A stretch of DNA of 62,624 bases from Candidatus Zipacnadum vermilionense (GCA_029821755.1 JALGSV010000018.1:1-62624), one strand, 5' to 3'. Shown: positions 1 to 8,540, counted from the first letter of the stretch. The notes: generated from the letters alone by a model not told the origin. Numbers and translations: made by a program.

Positions 1-113
1 GCCAGCGCGGCGTGGACCACCTTGCGCGCAAACAGCACAAAGAGCGCGGAAAACAGGATCACCGCGGCGACCAAGTAGAAGCCGATATCAGCGAAGATTT
101 GGACGTCGGTCAT
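1..113 (-). CDS. nuoJ: NADH-quinone oxidoreductase subunit J, N-terminal part (runs off the window)
   Basis: The reverse strand opens at ATG (111-113) and reads as one long hydrophobic helix followed by the FARKVVHAALA turn, which resembles the first membrane segment of NuoJ. NuoJ is a small membrane subunit of proton-pumping complex I, lying between the quinone module and the antiporter-like subunits. Only 37 residues are in the window. The call rests on this segment and on the position downstream of nuoABCDHI in the same orientation. No clear Shine-Dalgarno sequence is visible before this ATG. The remaining nuoJ and presumably nuoKLMN should lie to the left. Confidence 0.75.
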   Translation of the reverse strand, partial: MTDVQIFADIGFYLVAAVILFSALFVLFARKVVHAAL

Positions 114-142
114 GTTCGTTCACGGTGTCGCGGCGGCTGCCG

Positions 143-259
143 CTACCCGGGCCTTAGCCTGAGGCCTGCCCTCCGGTAGCCATCGAAATCAGGGCGACCC
201 AACTGCACGGCCCTGACCTCCCCGGCACGAAGGGCGTCCTCGCCCGCCGCTGTCGCCAT
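143..259 (-). CDS. possible 38-residue ORF between the unknown membrane gene and nuoJ
   Basis: A short reading frame begins with an ATG touching the TAG of the upstream membrane gene (TAGATG junction) and ends at TAG 143-145. A GAGGTG stretch lies about 8 nt before the ATG. The product would be basic, with no recognisable motif. It fills most of the 146-nt gap before nuoJ, so it could be a translated coupling peptide, but it could equally be a chance frame. I do not recognise it. Confidence 0.2.
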   Translation of the reverse strand: MATAAGEDALRAGEVRAVQLGRPDFDGYRRAGLRLRPG

Positions 260-1330
260 CTAGGCCGCACCTCGTACCGCTCTGAGTATCTCCCCTGCCA
301 ACCGCCACGGCCGCGCGTAATGCGGGTAGAGCGGCGTGATGCCCAGCCCGTACCCCGCCGCCAGAGCGCCGCTGGCCAGGCGCATCTGGGGCTCCTGGAG
401 CGGGAAGATCGCTACCAGCGCTGCGCCCAGGGCGACCAGAATCACCGTATAGCCCCACCAGTCCCAGAAGTAGAACGGGAACTCGCGCCGCTCCTTCAGG
501 ATGGCCCGCAGCGCAATCTGCACCTCCCGGCCGGGGCGGCGCAGTTGCCGCCACTCGTGCCAGACGCCCCACAGGCCGATCAGTACACCCCAGCCGCCGA
601 AGACCGCCACTTCCCACGGCAACCCGCCCCACAGGCGGTGCTCCTGGTTCCAGCCCAGGGCCAGCTGCCCCATCCCCACCAACAGCAGCGCCGCCTGGAT
701 GGTTCCCAGCAGCGCGGGCAAGTTGTAGAACCAACGCGGCGCCTTCCGCAGGTCCTCCGGGCGCAGGTCGGCTACCTCCGGGAGCAGACGGGCCGCCTCC
801 AGTTCGGGCGACAGCGTCACCGGCTCGCCGGTCATCTCGCGGATGATGCGCTCGGCCTCGCGCCGCAGGCGGCGCAGGTCAAACATCATCACCGCCATGG
901 CGATATCCAGCGACACCGCCGCGAGCGCTCGTCCCGCCGGCCCCTCCGGCAGTACCAGAATCACCGGCAGGAAGGTCACCGCATACAGCAGCGAGACGGA
1001 CAACACTCCCAGCCAGTTGACGAGGCGGAAGCGAGGCCGCCCCTGGATGAAGCGCTCCAGCGCGGGGCGCATGTCGCGGCTGCTGGCCCAGAACCACGCG
1101 CCGGTGAGGGCCATGGCCATGATGAGCCCCAGCGCAATCTCGCCCTCGATGCGCAGCACCAGGTCGGGCGTGAGCTTGACCCCTTCGTGGGCCATCCCGG
1201 CGAACCAGTTCAAGGCATAGATCAAGTCAAAGAGCGCGAGCCCCACAAATACGAAACCGAAGGCCGGATGCGGCAGCCGCGGCCAGCGCAGGAGGTCGGG
1301 TGGCTTGAGTTGATGACTATCAGTCTCCAC
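260..1330 (-). CDS. unknown polytopic membrane protein inside the nuo operon
   Basis: The 356-residue product has about eight hydrophobic segments (near residues 25-45, 62-82, 105-125, 130-150, 198-220, 238-258, 290-310 and 318-335). It has charged cytoplasmic-type loops rich in Arg and Glu, including a long one at about residues 150-195. It starts at GTG 1330, overlapping the end of nuoI by 11 nt, so it is probably translated by coupling. It sits exactly between nuoI and nuoJ, where these genes are normally adjacent. I do not recognise a family. It is too long for NuoK or NuoJ and lacks the motifs of NuoH, L, M or N. An accessory complex I subunit or assembly factor is an inference from position only. 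Confidence 0.8.
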   Translation of the reverse strand: METDSHQLKPPDLLRWPRLPHPAFGFVFVGLALFDLIYALNWFAGMAHEGVKLTPDLVLRIEGEIALGLIMAMALTGAWFWASSRDMRPALERFIQGRPRFRLVNWLGVLSVSLLYAVTFLPVILVLPEGPAGRALAAVSLDIAMAVMMFDLRRLRREAERIIREMTGEPVTLSPELEAARLLPEVADLRPEDLRKAPRWFYNLPALLGTIQAALLLVGMGQLALGWNQEHRLWGGLPWEVAVFGGWGVLIGLWGVWHEWRQLRRPGREVQIALRAILKERREFPFYFWDWWGYTVILVALGAALVAIFPLQEPQMRLASGALAAGYGLGITPLYPHYARPWRLAGEILRAVRGAA

Positions 1331-1871
1331 GACGCTCAGTAGGGGCGACGCTGGTGGCGTCCGCCCTTGCCATCTCCACCTTCAGCGGCTCGGGGTACTC
1401 CTTGCCGCGCTCCCGCAACTGCTCCAGCGTGCGGATCAGCTTCTCCGGGCGGTCGGTGCTGGTCTCGTAGTCGGGCGTCATGGTGAGCGCCGCGACCGGG
1501 CAGACCTCCACGCACAGCCAGCAGTACATGCACAGGCCGGCGTCAATCAGGAACTGCTTCGGGTGGCGCTCCTTGCCCTTGCCGGTGGGGGTGATGTGAA
1601 TGCACTTGTCCGGGCAGATATTCTGGCACTGCAGGCAAGCGATGCAACGCAGCCCCCCGGGACGCTCGGCGTCGCTGATGAGGGCGAAGTCCCCGCGATA
1701 CCCCGGCCGCGGCTGCCAGTCCGGCTTCCCATCCCGCCGGGGATAGCGCTCGCACACCGACGGCCGGAAGAAGTTGATCGCGGTGATGTGCAGGCCCACG
1801 CAGATGGACCGGGCGCCCTCGGCGATCAGGCCGAGGAGGGCTAGGAAGGTTGTGTCGTCTTGTTTGCGCAT
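1320..1871 (-). CDS. nuoI: NADH-quinone oxidoreductase subunit I (2x[4Fe-4S] ferredoxin-like)
   Basis: NuoI carries electrons through two [4Fe-4S] clusters (N6a and N6b) towards NuoB and the quinone site. The 183-residue product shows both cluster motifs in the CxxCxxCxxxCP form: CIACLQCQNICP near residue 67 and CMYCWLCVEVCP near residue 106. An N-terminal hydrophobic stretch is typical for the subunit that contacts the membrane arm. ATG at 1869-1871 is the natural start. It follows nuoH across a short gap holding a family H palindrome and overlaps the next gene by 11 nt. Length and motifs are normal. Confidence 0.96.
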   Translation of the reverse strand: MRKQDDTTFLALLGLIAEGARSICVGLHITAINFFRPSVCERYPRRDGKPDWQPRPGYRGDFALISDAERPGGLRCIACLQCQNICPDKCIHITPTGKGKERHPKQFLIDAGLCMYCWLCVEVCPVAALTMTPDYETSTDRPEKLIRTLEQLRERGKEYPEPLKVEMARADATSVAPTERRGD

Positions 1872-1881
1872 AGCTAACGGC

Positions 1882-1901
1882 GGGCGGCGCAGGCGCCGCC
1901 C
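1882..1901. repeat. family H palindrome (GGGCGGCGCAGGCGCCGCCC)
   Basis: A short GC-rich inverted repeat in the 33-nt gap between nuoH and nuoI, inside the operon. It directly abuts the nuoH stop codon. Related copies lie at 22523-22549 and 24295-24320, both inside the dnaE reading frame. Confidence 0.8.
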
Positions 1902-1904
1902 CTA

Positions 1905-2984
1905 CTATAGGTACAGCCCCACGATCGAAACAATCACCAAGCTCACAAACGCCGCGGGGAGGAGCAGCTTCCAGCAGAGGGCCATGAGCTGGTCTACCCG
2001 GAGGCGCGGTAACGTCCACCTCACCCACATCAGGAACAGGACCACCACCATCGCCTTGCCCACCAGCCAGAGGAACTCCGGCAGGTAGAGCGGGTCAGGG
2101 TGGCCGAAGGGTGAACTCCAGCCGCCCAGAAACAGGACGGCGAAGATGAGGCCCACCAGGAAGTTGTTGGAGAACTCCGCCAGGAAGTACAGGGCGAACT
2201 TCATCCCCGAGTACTCGGTGTGGTAGCCGGCTACCAGCTCGCTCTCGGCCTCCGGGATGTCGAAGGGCGTGACATTGATCTCGGCGGCGGCGGTGATGAG
2301 GAACAGGATCATCGGCAGCCATAGCCAGGGCTTCCAGAGGTTCCAGGACAACAGGCCGAGGGCTTTCTGCTGCTCGGTGATGACCTCCAGAGACAGGGAC
2401 CCGGCCATCAGGACCACGCAGACCAGGGCGAGGAGCATGGGAATCTCGTAGGAGATCATCTGCGCCGCGCCACGCAGCGCGCCCAACAGCGACCACTTGT
2501 TGTTCGACCCCCAGCCGCCCATCAGCACGCCGATGACCCCCAGCGAGGAGAAGGCCAACAGGAAGAGCACGCCGATGTTGAGGTCCACCTGCCGGGCGAT
2601 GGTGGCCTGGCTCTCCCAGGGGATAACCAGATAGCCCATAGTGCAGACGAAGAAGAAGACGACTGGCCCCAGGGTGTGCAGGATCTTGTCGGCGCCGGCG
2701 GGGACGATGTCCTCCTTCTGCAGGAGCTTGAGGGCGTCCATCACCGTCTGGAAGAGCCCATAGGGGCCGACGCGTTCCGGGCCGATCCGGCCCTGGATGT
2801 ACGCGGCGACCTTGCGCAGCACGTAGATCAGGATCAGCGCGATCAGCGTGATCATCAGCAAGATGACCACACCGCCGACGATCCAGGCCAGGATGTCCAC
2901 AAAGACGGCCGGGATATGCCAGGCCCGGAACCAGCCGGTCAGCAGAGCGCGGAGCCAGGTTGCGATTAGGCCGATTGGACTCAT
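1905..2984 (-). CDS. nuoH: NADH-quinone oxidoreductase subunit H
   Basis: NuoH is the membrane subunit that forms much of the quinone chamber and couples it to the proton channels. The product has about eight transmembrane segments. It carries the family hallmarks GPERVGPYGLFQTVMDALKL and PFDIPEAESELVAGYHTEYS, followed by KFALYFLAEFSN. I place the start at ATG 2982-2984 (359 residues). The frame stays open upstream to GTG 3035, but there the AGGAG directly abuts the GTG, leaving no spacing, and the extra 17 residues look unlike a family N-terminus. It lies directly after nuoD, with no nuoE, F or G between them. Confidence 0.95.
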   Translation of the reverse strand: MSPIGLIATWLRALLTGWFRAWHIPAVFVDILAWIVGGVVILLMITLIALILIYVLRKVAAYIQGRIGPERVGPYGLFQTVMDALKLLQKEDIVPAGADKILHTLGPVVFFFVCTMGYLVIPWESQATIARQVDLNIGVLFLLAFSSLGVIGVLMGGWGSNNKWSLLGALRGAAQMISYEIPMLLALVCVVLMAGSLSLEVITEQQKALGLLSWNLWKPWLWLPMILFLITAAAEINVTPFDIPEAESELVAGYHTEYSGMKFALYFLAEFSNNFLVGLIFAVLFLGGWSSPFGHPDPLYLPEFLWLVGKAMVVVLFLMWVRWTLPRLRVDQLMALCWKLLLPAAFVSLVIVSIVGLYL

Positions 2985-3041
2985 GATCCGATGGTGGCAC
3001 CGGCTTCTGGCCGATCCGGGCGGCGTGGGCGCCACTCCTAA

Positions 3042-4154
3042 CTAGCGGTCAACGTCTCCTAACATAATATCGACGCTCCCCAGGATCGCCACCAGGTCGG
3101 CTATCCAGGCGTCCGTGCACATCTCCGGATAGGCCTGGAGGTTGTAGTAACTGGGGGTGCGCATGTGCAGGCGGTACGGATGGTCGCTGCCGTCGGAGAC
3201 CAGGTAGCAGCCCAGCTCTCCGCGCGGCGACTCCACCCGCGCGTAAACCTCGCCGGGGTCCGGCTTGAGCCGGCGGGGGACCTTCACGTTGACCTCGCCG
3301 CCAGGCAGGTGGTCCAGGCACTGCTCCAGAATGCGCACGCTCTGGAGCATCTCCTCCTGGCGGACCAGGTGCCGGGCCATGGAGTCGCTCTCGGTGTAGG
3401 TGGGGACGTCGAACTCCAGCTCCGGGTAGACGTAGTACGGGTCAGCCCGGCGCACGTCGTAGGGCACCCCGGCCCCGCGCAGGCAGGGGCCGGTCACCCC
3501 GTAGGCCAGCGCCGTCTCCGGGCTGAGGTACCCCACGCTTTCGGTCCGGCTCCTGAAGATACGGTTCTTGGTGAGCAGCTTGTCGTACTCCGCGACCATC
3601 CTGGGGAAAACCTTGCAGAAGGCGCGCAGGCCCTCGCAGAAGTCGGGCGGCAGGTCGTTGCGCAGGCCCCCGACGCGGAAGTAGTGGTACATCAGGCGCT
3701 GGCCGGCGGCGGCCTCGAAGAGGTTGAGGAGCATCTCGCGCTCGCGGAAGCAGTAGAGCAGGACGGTGGTGGCGCCGGTGTCGATGGCGAGGGCGCCGTA
3801 GTAGACCAGGTGCGAGGCGATGCGGTTCATCTCCGCCATCATCACGCGGATCCACTGGCAGCGCGGCGTGGGCTCGATCCCCAGCAGCGTCTCCACCGCC
3901 CGCACGTAGCACAGCTCATTGCCCATCGCGTTGAGATAGTCGTAGCGGTCGGCGTAGGGCAGGTACTGGCGGTAGTCAAGCTGCTCGGCGATCTTCTCCA
4001 GCGAGGAGTGCAGGTAGCCGATGTCGGGGACGACCGAGCGCACCTTCTCGCCGTCAATGGTCAGGATGAGACGCAGCACGCCGTGGGTGGACGGGTGCTG
4101 CGGCCCCATGTTGATCATGAGCTCTTCAGTTGCGCAGGCAGGATCAAAGGCCAT
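3042..4154 (-). CDS. nuoD: NADH-quinone oxidoreductase subunit D (49 kDa)
   Basis: NuoD is the hydrogenase-like subunit of the peripheral arm that lines the quinone-binding pocket with NuoB. The 370-residue product begins with the family signature NMGPQHPSTHGVLRL near residue 15, and the rest is collinear with the family. It ends with an LGSVDIMLGDVDR tail, where the family has its conserved C-terminal FGSVDFVMGEVDR-type end. The start is ATG 4152-4154. NuoC is a separate upstream gene here, not fused to nuoD as in E. coli. A family A palindrome separates the two genes. Confidence 0.97.
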   Translation of the reverse strand: MAFDPACATEELMINMGPQHPSTHGVLRLILTIDGEKVRSVVPDIGYLHSSLEKIAEQLDYRQYLPYADRYDYLNAMGNELCYVRAVETLLGIEPTPRCQWIRVMMAEMNRIASHLVYYGALAIDTGATTVLLYCFREREMLLNLFEAAAGQRLMYHYFRVGGLRNDLPPDFCEGLRAFCKVFPRMVAEYDKLLTKNRIFRSRTESVGYLSPETALAYGVTGPCLRGAGVPYDVRRADPYYVYPELEFDVPTYTESDSMARHLVRQEEMLQSVRILEQCLDHLPGGEVNVKVPRRLKPDPGEVYARVESPRGELGCYLVSDGSDHPYRLHMRTPSYYNLQAYPEMCTDAWIADLVAILGSVDIMLGDVDR

Positions 4155-4188
4155 GTTTGCTACTGTTCGCGTGGCGCGGGCTTCGCGT

Positions 4189-4270
4189 TCCGCGTGGCGC
4201 GGGCTTTCTAGCCCGCGCAGAGCGGGGAACTGCCTCCCGCGCGCGGGCTAGAAAGCCCGCGCCACGCGGA
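4189..4270. repeat. family A palindrome, copy 1 (inside the nuo operon)
   Basis: The left arm (4189-4217) and right arm (4242-4270) are near-perfect inverted repeats with the core GCGGGCTTTCTAGCCCGC and its complement, flanked by CGTGG/CCACG. A partial extra arm lies just to the left, near 4169-4184. It sits between nuoC and nuoD and would be transcribed as a strong hairpin in the operon mRNA. Confidence 0.9.
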
Positions 4271-4278
4271 GGTTGCTT

Positions 4279-4866
4279 CTACTCGGAGTCTTCCTCTTCC
4301 AACCCCAACGCCTGCTCCGGGTCCTCCCGCATCGGGTCCGGGCGCGTCCACTCGTGCTCGCGGTCGTAGACGTAATCCTTGCGCAGGGGGTAGCCGACCC
4401 AGCCCTCGGGGAGCAGCAGGTGGGCGGGTTCCGGGTGGCCGGTGAAGGTCATCCCGAACATCTCCATGATCTCCCGCTCCGGCCAGTTAGCGACCGGCCA
4501 CAGCCCGGTCGCGGTCGGTACCTCCCCGTCCCGCGCGAGGTTGACCTTCACCACCAGCAGCTTGCCGGTGTAGCCTTGGCAGAGGAAGTACAGCACCTGC
4601 AGATGGTCGCCCAGGTCAGCGCCACACATGTCGGTGAGGCGGTTGTAGGGCTCGTCCAGGGACCGGAGGCGCTCCAGCAGGCCGAGGACCTGGTCGGGCG
4701 TGGTGACCAATTCCGGCACACCCCGGCGCAGGCCGCCCTGGTCAACCGAGTTGCCCTCGGCCAGCAGATCGCCGACCACAGCCTGCCACTCGTCGGGCAG
4801 CGGCACGACGGCGGGGGTCTCCTCTACCTCTTCGGGAGCTTGCGGCTCCTGGCTTTGGTCACTCAC
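4279..4866 (-). CDS. nuoC: NADH-quinone oxidoreductase subunit C (30 kDa)
   Basis: NuoC is a peripheral-arm subunit packed against NuoD. The 195-residue product carries the family signature region [17 protein letters not shown], then [17 protein letters not shown], near residues 130-165. The N-terminal 30 residues and C-terminal 15 are acidic and of low complexity. It starts at GTG 4864-4866, whose GTGA overlaps the nuoB stop codon by 4 nt, which is a coupling arrangement. Length is normal for an unfused NuoC. Confidence 0.95.
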   Translation of the reverse strand: MSDQSQEPQAPEEVEETPAVVPLPDEWQAVVGDLLAEGNSVDQGGLRRGVPELVTTPDQVLGLLERLRSLDEPYNRLTDMCGADLGDHLQVLYFLCQGYTGKLLVVKVNLARDGEVPTATGLWPVANWPEREIMEMFGMTFTGHPEPAHLLLPEGWVGYPLRKDYVYDREHEWTRPDPMREDPEQALGLEEEDSE

Positions 4867-5483
4867 GGCAGTTCTCGCTTGCGGAAATACTCCTCCGGCG
4901 GCTCTCCCCCGCGGGCGGGGGCGTCGGCCAGCGACTCCTTGCGGATCAAGTCGTGCAGCTTGCGCAGGCCGTCGATGAAGGACTCGGGCCGGGGCGGGCA
5001 GCCGGGGATGTAGATGTCCACGGGGATGACGCGGTCGATGCCCCTGACCACGCTGTACGCGTGGTGGTAGAAGCGGCCACCACTGATCGCGCAGTTGCCG
5101 ACCGCAATGACGTAGCGCGGCTCGGACATCTGGTCGTAGAGGCGCTTGATCACCGGCGCCATCTTGATGGTCACCGTGCCCGCCACCAGCATGGCGTCGG
5201 CCTGGCGGGGCGTGGCGCGGTGGAAGATGCCGAAGCGGTCCAGGTCGTAGCGGCTGGCCCCGACGGCCATGGACTCAATGGCGCAGCAGGCCAGCCCGAA
5301 CTGCAGCCACCATAGGGAGCAGGCGCGGGCGGTATCCAGGACCTTGTCGGCGACATTGATGAAGGCCACCGGCAGCCCGCCCTGTTGGTGCCGGCGCGCC
5401 CATTGGCGCAGGGGCTCGTCAGGCGGACGGGGCAGGCGCTCGGGCAGGTGGCGCAGGCTCTCCTCCAGCTCTCTCAGGCCCAT
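4863..5483 (-). CDS. nuoB: NADH-quinone oxidoreductase subunit B (20 kDa, [4Fe-4S] N2)
   Basis: NuoB holds cluster N2, the final electron donor to quinone. The cluster cysteines are visible: the CC pair in FGLACCAIE, the Cys of VGNCAISGG and the Cys of IPGCPPRPE. The frame is open far upstream, but ATG 5481-5483 fits the family N-terminus and gives 206 residues. The longer frame is a shadow of nuoA. The start overlaps the end of nuoA by 10 nt and the stop overlaps nuoC by 4 nt. The N-terminus (about 35 residues before the fold) is slightly extended. Confidence 0.96.
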   Translation of the reverse strand: MGLRELEESLRHLPERLPRPPDEPLRQWARRHQQGGLPVAFINVADKVLDTARACSLWWLQFGLACCAIESMAVGASRYDLDRFGIFHRATPRQADAMLVAGTVTIKMAPVIKRLYDQMSEPRYVIAVGNCAISGGRFYHHAYSVVRGIDRVIPVDIYIPGCPPRPESFIDGLRKLHDLIRKESLADAPARGGEPPEEYFRKRELP

Positions 5484-5854
5484 TCCAGGTCCCCCTTCCG
5501 CCAGGCGTAGGCCAGCCCCAGCAGCAGGATCACCAGGAAGATGCCCATCTCCACGGCCGGGAAGAGGTGGATCTCGCCACCGGCGGTGCTCAGCTTGCGA
5601 TACACCACGGCCCAGGGGATCAGGAACATAACCTCGATGTCGAACAGGACGAAGATGAGCGCGATGATGTAGTAGCGGACAAAGAAACGGCTCCAAGCCT
5701 CACCCCAGGGGATCAGGCCGCACTCGTAGGTGAGGAGCTTCGCTTCATACATATCCACCGGCCGCAGGAGGTACGCCAGGGCCAGCGACACGACGGCGAA
5801 GGCGACGCTGAGGACAACCATGGTGGCCACAGGGCCGTAGTAGATGGCAAGCAT
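5474..5854 (-). CDS. nuoA: NADH-quinone oxidoreductase subunit A
   Basis: NuoA is a small three-helix subunit next to NuoH. The product has 126 residues, with transmembrane segments near residues 8-30, 65-88 and 97-117. It carries the family motif [19 protein letters not shown] and the [15 protein letters not shown] helix. The ATG at 5852-5854 is preceded by GGGAG at a spacing of 9 nt, so the 26-codon upstream extension is rejected. It is the first gene of the nuo operon, about 155 nt downstream of the promoter at 6016-6044. Confidence 0.96.
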   Translation of the reverse strand: MLAIYYGPVATMVVLSVAFAVVSLALAYLLRPVDMYEAKLLTYECGLIPWGEAWSRFFVRYYIIALIFVLFDIEVMFLIPWAVVYRKLSTAGGEIHLFPAVEMGIFLVILLLGLAYAWRKGDLEWA

Positions 5855-6015
5855 GGATGGGGGCTCCCGAAGAGACCACCGGGGCGGTCTCACAGTGGCG
5901 CAGGTCTCCAGACCTGGGGTCCACGCGGACACACAAACAGGGGCTCAAGCAATCATGCCCCGAGCCCGAATAGAGTAGCTCGTTACTACCCCACCACCAC
6001 CCCGAATCTCGGTAA

Positions 6016-6044
6016 AGTATATCCCGACAACCTGGCCCTGTCAA
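6016..6044 (-). promoter_or_regulatory. sigma70-type promoter of the nuo operon
   Basis: On the minus strand there is a perfect TTGACA at 6044-6039, a 17-nt spacer, and TATACT at 6021-6016. The predicted transcript starts near 6009 and has a leader of about 155 nt before nuoA. Confidence 0.8.
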
Positions 6045-6099
6045 CGGGCCTTGTGCCCGGAGTCACAAGGCAAGTGGGGACATGGTGGGGCCGATCCGC

Positions 6100-6307
6100 G
6101 GAGGGGCGGTGTCGAGTGGCGTTCGCGCAGCGAACGACGGGAGGCCAGCCCCCGAGTGTTGACAGCCGCCGCCCTATCGCCGTGGCCGCCAACTCACCGG
6201 GAGCGGAGTTGCCCGAAGGCTGAGGTTGGGGCGAGACACCGGTAAGCTACACGCGGGGGGGGCCGGCCTCCCCGCGCACTCCGCGCGCGGCTCGACGCGG
6301 CCCCTCC
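6100..6307. repeat. family G nested cruciform element, copy 1
   Basis: A 208-bp element with outer arms GGAGGGGCGGTGTCGAG and CTCGACGCGGCCCCTCC. Inside these lie two short hairpin arms, an inner stem of the type GGAGGCCAGCCCCCG / CGGGGGGGCCGGCCTCC, and a core of about 90 nt containing CCGAAGGCTGAGGTTGGGGC. It lies between the nuo promoter and the GH20-like gene. Its right end is 6 nt from that gene's stop codon. The other full copies are at 11639-11855 and 13358-13573. Confidence 0.85.
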
Positions 6308-6313
6308 GGGGGC

Positions 6314-8254
6314 TCAGGCCAACGTGACCGTCAGCCGGGCCCGCGCGTCGGCCAACTGCGGATCGTGGATGGCCCGCAGCACGTCGCGCTCGCCCAGGTA
6401 CGCGGCCCGCGAATCATCCCGCAGTAGCGCCTGCGGATCGCGGACCTCGCCCGACTCAACCCGGACCGCCCGCGGGGTAACGCGCACCTCCGGGTTGTAC
6501 GCCTCCAGGTAGCAGACGCCCTCTCCCCCATAGCCCCATACCTCCAGCGTGATCTCGTCCGGCGGCGCGGGCGAGGCAAAGGGAATCTGCAGCGTGTGGA
6601 AGGCCATCCGGTCCATCTCGGCCTGCTTGAAGATGCCGCTCGCCAACTCGCGCTGCTCGCGCTCGAAGACCCCGTAGATAGTGAGCACCGGGCAGCCGGT
6701 GGGGTCGGGGAGGTACAGCCGCAGTTGCAGCAGCCAATCTTCCGGCGTCGGGTCCCGGTCGAGGCGCTCATCGGCGTCGACTAAGGCTTCGCGCAATGCC
6801 CACAAGTGGGTCACGGCGCCGCTCTCAGGGAACATCCCCGGCCGCTTGCGGTTGTGCAGGGGCTCGCGCAGCGCGATCAGGGCGTCCAGCCCCTCCTCCG
6901 CAGCGCGCAGTCTCTCCTGCACCTCGGCCGCCTCGGCCTCCGTCCGGCGGGGGTCGTAGATGACTGGCAGTACGTCCCGCAGGGACAGGCGCAGCGACTC
7001 CAGTCGCGCCGTGGCTGCCAAATCTTCCAGCACCTCCTCGCCCGGACCGGCGTAGTCCTCCCGCGCCAGCCGCAACAGCGCCAGGCCGGTTTCGAGGGCC
7101 GATTGCTGCACCCGGTCGGCCTTGCTCAGCGGCCCGTGCAGGTACTGCTGCATGTCGCTCCGGGGATAAGTCTTGGGTATGCGCGCCAACTCCCGCACGG
7201 CCAGGCCGAGCGTCCGACTCGCGCCCGGCACCGTCGCCTCCACTCCCGCTCGCCAAGCCCGCTCCACCGGCATGGTCGGGTCGCTCCACAGGCGGCCGGT
7301 CATAGCCACGACCGGCAGGCTCTCCTCGTGGAACCGGTGCGACATCTCCCACTGCGTCAGCAGCCCGCCTCGCACCCGGTGTCGACGGCCGTAGGCGGTG
7401 ATGGTCTCCACATTCCACGGGTACCACGCCCACGGGCAGACGAGCGCCTCCAGGCCCAGTCGCTCGTATTCCGCCAGCCAGTCCTGTCGGAAACGGTTGA
7501 CGAAGTGCGCCGGTCCGCCGCCAGGCTCCATGACCTCCTCGTAGTTCCAGTGGCACATCACCACGGACTTCGGGGTCTCCTCCAGTTGCTCGGGGAACAT
7601 TTCGTAGAAGTCGTCCCACATCCACATCCGCTTGCCCAGGCTCTCGGCGAGGGCGTGCATGCGCTGGATGTGCTGGGTGAACAGCCCGCCCAGTCCCTCG
7701 CTTTGCCACACGGAGCGGCAGCTAGGGCAGTAGCCCAGGTTCCAGGCCTCATCGCAGCCGACGTGGATATCCGGCCCGGTGAAGACCTGCGCCAGCTCCG
7801 TCCAGTAGGCACGCCAGAATTCTTGTACGTCGGGTGAGGAGGGACAGAAGGTGTTGGTACCGGGGTACATGCGGTAGCCGCCCTGCGCCTCTTCCGCCAG
7901 GTGCGCCAGCTCCGGACAGGAGACAAAGTGCTCGCAGTGTGCCAGCGAGGGCACCGCCGGCACCACCGCCAGGCCCGCCTGGTTGGCGTGGGCCACGATC
8001 GCGGCCATGTCCTCGAGAGTGTAGGACTCCGCCGCCGGCCGGAAGGGGAAGGTCTCCGTCCGCACGCGGCCCTCGAGGTAAAGCACCAGCGTATTGAAGC
8101 CCTGCTCGCGGGCGAAATCGCAGTACCAGCGGATAAAGTCCAGGGTCTCCATCTGGCGAGCCAGGTCCAGTTGCACCGCCCGCACCGCCCACGGCTCGGG
8201 GGCCTCCAGGGACCCCAGCACCCAATCCGATAGCTTGGGCCAAACGATGGCCAT
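6314..8254 (-). CDS. GH20-like (beta-N-acetylhexosaminidase family) glycoside hydrolase
   Basis: The product has 646 residues. The first roughly 350 form a TIM-barrel-like region carrying HVGCDEAWNLG (Asp168-Glu169), the catalytic Asp-Glu pair of family 20 hexosaminidases. There the Asp orients the substrate acetamido group and the Glu acts as acid/base. HSLAHCEHF-type and LWSDPT segments fit the same fold. The C-terminal third is helical, then beta-rich, and unassigned. No signal peptide is visible, so it probably acts in the cytoplasm on imported amino-sugar oligosaccharides. The ATG at 8252-8254 has AGGGAGG 8 nt upstream. It is monocistronic, with a family G element just past the stop. Substrate is inferred from the family. 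Confidence 0.8.
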   Translation of the reverse strand: MAIVWPKLSDWVLGSLEAPEPWAVRAVQLDLARQMETLDFIRWYCDFAREQGFNTLVLYLEGRVRTETFPFRPAAESYTLEDMAAIVAHANQAGLAVVPAVPSLAHCEHFVSCPELAHLAEEAQGGYRMYPGTNTFCPSSPDVQEFWRAYWTELAQVFTGPDIHVGCDEAWNLGYCPSCRSVWQSEGLGGLFTQHIQRMHALAESLGKRMWMWDDFYEMFPEQLEETPKSVVMCHWNYEEVMEPGGGPAHFVNRFRQDWLAEYERLGLEALVCPWAWYPWNVETITAYGRRHRVRGGLLTQWEMSHRFHEESLPVVAMTGRLWSDPTMPVERAWRAGVEATVPGASRTLGLAVRELARIPKTYPRSDMQQYLHGPLSKADRVQQSALETGLALLRLAREDYAGPGEEVLEDLAATARLESLRLSLRDVLPVIYDPRRTEAEAAEVQERLRAAEEGLDALIALREPLHNRKRPGMFPESGAVTHLWALREALVDADERLDRDPTPEDWLLQLRLYLPDPTGCPVLTIYGVFEREQRELASGIFKQAEMDRMAFHTLQIPFASPAPPDEITLEVWGYGGEGVCYLEAYNPEVRVTPRAVRVESGEVRDPQALLRDDSRAAYLGERDVLRAIHDPQLADARARLTVTLA

Positions 8255-8346
8255 ACGACAGGCCTCCCTTGCGGAGTATCGTCCGCCCCCGCTGCGCGTG
8301 GCACAAGCCTAGCAGACCGCGCGCACCAGAGGTTACCAACGCGGCG

Positions 8347-8375
8347 ATTATACTATGGAGGACCCGCACTTGCCA
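8347..8375 (-). promoter_or_regulatory. possible promoter of the GH20-like gene
   Basis: The minus strand has TATAAT at 8352-8347, with a poor -35 (TGGCAA-like) about 17 nt upstream. It lies 93 nt before the GH20-like start codon. The -10 is convincing and the -35 is weak. Confidence 0.4.
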
Positions 8376-8400
8376 CTGCCACGACCCCGGCGCAAAGAAT

Positions 8401-8520
8401 AAGGGGCGTGCTGAATCACCTGCCCAGGTAGATGACCGCACTCCCCTTAAACCGTAACGATAGGTTGTAGATGTCGGGGGAGGACCGCCATCTGCCCAGA
8501 TAGACGGCGACCCTCCCCGA
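8401..8520. other. tandem pair of structured hairpins in the 8255-8540 gap
   Basis: Two related hairpins follow each other. One has outer arms 8401-8411 and 8438-8448. The other has outer arms 8474-8483 and 8512-8520. Each contains an inner stem around CTGCCCAG followed by a TAGAtGACcG-like segment. They lie downstream of the LTPEQR-repeat gene and upstream of the GH20-like promoter. A double terminator is possible: a T-rich stretch (TTATTCTTT) follows the second one on the minus strand. The shared internal sequence suggests a duplicated RNA motif. Confidence 0.55.
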
Positions 8521-8540
8521 GCCCTGTTCAGGCGTTGGCG

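Noticed and set aside
320-1342. Long plus-strand open frame opposite the nuo membrane gene and nuoI end
   Set aside because: It is a shadow of a high-GC coding strand: Arg/Pro/Gln-rich, without domain similarity, and overlapping well-supported minus-strand genes.
8401-8520. Resemblance of the AGRTAGAYGRCCG strand to the 3' part of bacterial RNase P RNA
   Set aside because: Only about 15 nt match, they occur twice, and there is no room for the rest of an RNase P RNA between the flanking genes.
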